A stretch of 64,000 nucleotides of DNA from Pusillimonas sp. TS35 (GTDB lineage Bacteria; Pseudomonadota; Gammaproteobacteria; Burkholderiales; Burkholderiaceae_B), in the NCBI RefSeq assembly GCF_009857885.1, contig NZ_WWER01000004.1, positions 343,638-407,637 on the forward strand, in the 5' to 3' direction. Positions 61,888 through 64,000 of the stretch are shown here, piece after piece. The translations under genes were made by a program, and so were the position numbers. Under the pieces are notes generated by a model. It saw nothing but the letters and a program-made list of their open reading frames with translations, was not told the DNA's origin and did no database searches. Within the stretch, counting starts at the first letter, position 1. Each line of letters starts with the position of its first letter.

Positions 61888-63090
61888 ATGACGCGCATTG
61901 TCCTTTTCGAGAATATTCACCCCAGTGCCAAAGAAGTATTCGAGGCCGCCGGTTTTGACGATATCGTGATGCATGCATCGGCGCTGCCACCCGATGAGTT
62001 GCGGGCCGCCGTACGAGGTGCCGCCGTGCTAGGCATCCGTTCCCGCACGCACCTCGACGCCGATATTCTTGCCGAGGCATCCGATGTACGAGTGGTGGGG
62101 TGTTTTTGCATAGGCACCAATCAGGTTGATCTCGATACGGCAATGTTGCGAGGCGTCCCGATATTCAACGCACCCTTTTCCAATACACGCTCGGTGGCCG
62201 AGATGGTGCTGGGCGAGGCCATTTTGTTGCTGCGCCGAATCCCCGAAAAGAGCGACCGCGTCCATAATGGCTTCTGGGACAAGACGGCCGACGGCGCTTA
62301 CGAGGCGCGCGGCAAGACGCTGGGCATCATCGGCTACGGCAATATTGGTTCGCAGGTCGGTACGCTGGCCGAGGCGGCAGGCATGCGGGTTATTTTTCAC
62401 GACGTTGAAGCCAAACTGCCCCTGGGTAACGCTCGTGCCACCACGTCGCTGGACAAGCTGCTCAGCCAGGCGGATGTTGTTACGCTGCATGTGCCCGGCG
62501 GAAAATCCACCGAAAACATCATCAATGCCAAGACGCTGCGGCACATGAAGAAGGGCGCTATCCTCATCAATGCGTCGCGCGGCACAGTGGTCGATATCGA
62601 TGCTCTGCATGGGGCGCTCAAGAGCGGCCATATTTCAGGCGCGGCCATTGATGTCTTCCCGGTGGAGCCCAAGAGCCGCAATGAACCGCTGGCGAGCCCG
62701 CTGATTGGTATGCGTAATGTGATTCTCACGCCCCATATTGGCGGCAGCACGCAGGAGTCGCAAGAGAACATTGGCCGCGAGGTTGCCGAAAAGCTGGTGC
62801 GCTATATTCGCAGCGGCACCACGAAGGGCGCGGTCAATTTTCCCGAGATATCCTACCAGGAGCCGCTGGGCTCGGCCCGCATTCTCCATGTTCACCGTAA
62901 TCTGCCGGGCGCGATGGGCACGCTTAGCAACCTGATGGCCGAGCAGGGGCTCAATATCGTGAGCCAGCAGCTGCAGACGCGGGGGCAGGTCGGGTATGTG
63001 ATTTCGGATGTGGAGGGTGTGGTGGACGACAAGGTAATGTCCGTGCTGCGCGCGCACCCTATCACCATACGCTGCGATCTGGCAGGTTAA
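61888..63090 (+). CDS. serA: D-3-phosphoglycerate dehydrogenase
   Basis: A 400-residue SerA of the short type with C-terminal ACT domain. Seen are FCIGTNQVDLD, the NAD-binding IIGYGNIGSQVG (about residue 150), NASRGTVVDIDAL, the catalytic region TPHIGGSTQESQENIG with its histidine, and the ACT segment HRNLPGAMGTLSNLMAEQG. It makes 3-phosphohydroxypyruvate, the first step of serine synthesis, and the ACT domain usually gives serine feedback. The ATG at 61888 matches the normal N-terminus; an ATG at 61819 would add 23 unlikely residues. Confidence 0.95.
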   Translation: MTRIVLFENIHPSAKEVFEAAGFDDIVMHASALPPDELRAAVRGAAVLGIRSRTHLDADILAEASDVRVVGCFCIGTNQVDLDTAMLRGVPIFNAPFSNTRSVAEMVLGEAILLLRRIPEKSDRVHNGFWDKTADGAYEARGKTLGIIGYGNIGSQVGTLAEAAGMRVIFHDVEAKLPLGNARATTSLDKLLSQADVVTLHVPGGKSTENIINAKTLRHMKKGAILINASRGTVVDIDALHGALKSGHISGAAIDVFPVEPKSRNEPLASPLIGMRNVILTPHIGGSTQESQENIGREVAEKLVRYIRSGTTKGAVNFPEISYQEPLGSARILHVHRNLPGAMGTLSNLMAEQGLNIVSQQLQTRGQVGYVISDVEGVVDDKVMSVLRAHPITIRCDLAG

Positions 63091-63740
63091 GTAGTGGGTG
63101 GGCGTTCGGGCTTGCCTTGATTTGGGTGCTTAACCCGGCGCTGGCGCCGCATGCGGGTCGGGGCCCGCTGCGGTGGCCCTTCGGGCTTCCCGCGCAGGCG
63201 CCCAGCGCCGAGGCGCACGGCAAACTCGGGCGATCGAGCGTCCCCCGGACGCTCGAAGGCGCCGCCCTCAAGCAGTGCCGTGCTTGCCTCCTCGTCCCAG
63301 GGCGCCTGCGCGGCACCTGCGCTAACCGCCCCGTCCCGCGCGCGGCGCCAGCGCCTGAAGGGGTGGGCTGGCCTGGGGGTATCTGCGCACTTTGTGTGCC
63401 TTCCTTCCTTCCTTCCTTCCTTCTTTCTTCCTTCTTTCTTCCCTTTTTTCCCTTCCTTTGTCCTTCGCTTTTCTCTTTGTCCGTCTCGCTTCCCGGTTTT
63501 CTCTGTCCTGCCGGGGCTTGATCGATCTTCTCTTTGTCTGCTGTCTCCGCTTCGCCGTTGTTGCGCTTGCCCTGGTGTGCGTTTTAGATTGGCCGCCCTG
63601 GTCCGGGCGGGTGGGCGGGTGGAGAATGGGCGTGGCAGGCCCCATTGTTACAAATTAATTTAAGCGCTGGCGAATCAAGGGTTTGGGTGTGTTTGGCGGG
63701 GCAGGCGAGGCAAACGGGTGCGGATTTGGGGCGCGGCGGC
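63091..63740. other. Non-coding gap between serA and rRNA-type promoters
   Basis: About 650 bp without a supported gene. It contains a pyrimidine-only tract with CCTT repeats. Open frames here have biased, low-complexity translations. Confidence 0.6.
63399..63461. repeat. CCTT microsatellite within a polypyrimidine tract
   Basis: Six CCTT units from 63399 run into about 40 further bases made only of C and T on this strand. Such tracts can form triplex DNA and are slippage-prone. Confidence 0.85.
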
Positions 63741-63770
63741 TTGCGTGTCGCAAAATTGTCATGCTATAGT
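63741..63770 (+). promoter_or_regulatory. Sigma-70 promoter, probable rRNA operon upstream promoter
   Basis: TTGCGT and TATAGT are separated by 18 bp and followed by a GC-rich discriminator (TCGCTCCCTC). It lies upstream of the stronger promoter at 63921. Confidence 0.5.
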
Positions 63771-63920
63771 TCGCTCCCTCGCAACACCAACACCTCAGGG
63801 TTAACCCGAAGGTTGGGGTCGCAAGTCCCGGTTTACGGGGCGGTTGTCTCCCGGGGGAGCGCCGCCGGTGGCAGGGGCGCTGGCCAGGGGCTGCGGGGGT
63901 GGGGGCGAAACGAAGTCGAT

Positions 63921-63949
63921 TTGACAAGCTCAAAAAACTACTTCATAAT
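63921..63949 (+). promoter_or_regulatory. Strong sigma-70 promoter, probable rRNA operon promoter
   Basis: A consensus TTGACA and a CATAAT are separated by exactly 17 bp, preceded by GA/AT-rich sequence. The downstream TCTCGTTTCTCTGCTGCTGA resembles rRNA leader sequence of this bacterial group. A 16S rRNA gene is expected just beyond the window. Confidence 0.7.
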
Positions 63950-64000
63950 CTCGTTTCTCTGCTGCTGACACAGCACGGCGCCAGGCGCCGGACGGTTCAG

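Noticed and set aside
63117..63968. Several frames of 85-170 residues near the right end
   Set aside because: Low-complexity Ser/Phe/Pro or Gly/Arg-rich translations over a pyrimidine tract and rRNA-type promoters, with no coding signal.

Overview
The window is from a high-GC betaproteobacterium of the Burkholderiales, most like the Alcaligenaceae (Bordetella/Achromobacter/Pusillimonas type). This is inferred from eight Bug-type periplasmic solute-binding proteins, catabolic clusters built around IclR regulators and CoA chemistry, and an rRNA-type promoter at the right end. No phage, insertion sequence, CRISPR array, tRNA or complete rRNA gene was seen.

Layout. 1-2380: an edge-truncated amidohydrolase and a Bug protein, divergent from an IclR regulator. 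2471-5374: a YebE/TerB-like protein, an MscS channel and a LysR regulator. 5479-8133: a sulfatase and a Bug protein. 8207-17061: a leftward operon (carboxyltransferase, Bug, NDP-forming acyl-CoA synthetase, biotin carboxylase, biotin carrier, thioesterase) behind a near-consensus sigma-54 promoter, divergent from a sigma-54 activator. 17395-36280: a beta-oxidation island with a CaiB/BaiF CoA-transferase, two acyl-CoA dehydrogenases, a FadB-like fusion, a thiolase, PcaI/PcaJ-like CoA-transferase subunits, an enoyl-CoA hydratase, a flavin oxidoreductase, an acyl-CoA ligase, an SDR protein and four Bug proteins. An IclR gene lies inside it, and copies of TTCTGC-N3-GCAGAA sit in three of its intergenic regions. 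36409-37767: an unusual fusion of a 2-hydroxychromene-2-carboxylate isomerase-like domain with a solute-binding domain.

37991-51762 holds a LuxR-type regulator and a complete-looking Flp/Tad pilus operon: flp pilin, prepilin peptidase, CpaB, secretin, CpaD-like lipoprotein, TadZ, TadA, TadB, TadC, TadD and three TadE/F/G pseudopilin-like proteins. The flp upstream region carries a 31-bp duplicated element with a palindromic core and a (AACCCC)16 microsatellite. 51911-52798 is a CDF metal exporter. 53068-58135 is an IclR-Bug-acylating aldehyde dehydrogenase-acyl-CoA ligase cluster resembling sulfoacetate catabolism (SauS/SauT). Then come a flavin reductase, a PAS/winged-helix regulator, a small unknown protein, a PrpF-family isomerase and SerA. 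The last 0.9 kb is non-coding and ends with promoters that look like those of an rRNA operon starting just outside the window.

Most catabolic clusters share one logic: a Bug protein binds an organic acid in the periplasm, a ligase or CoA-transferase activates it, and dehydrogenation, hydration, thiolysis or carboxylation follows under a local regulator. No TctA/TctB-type permease is encoded here, so the Bug proteins must use transporters encoded elsewhere or act as sensors.
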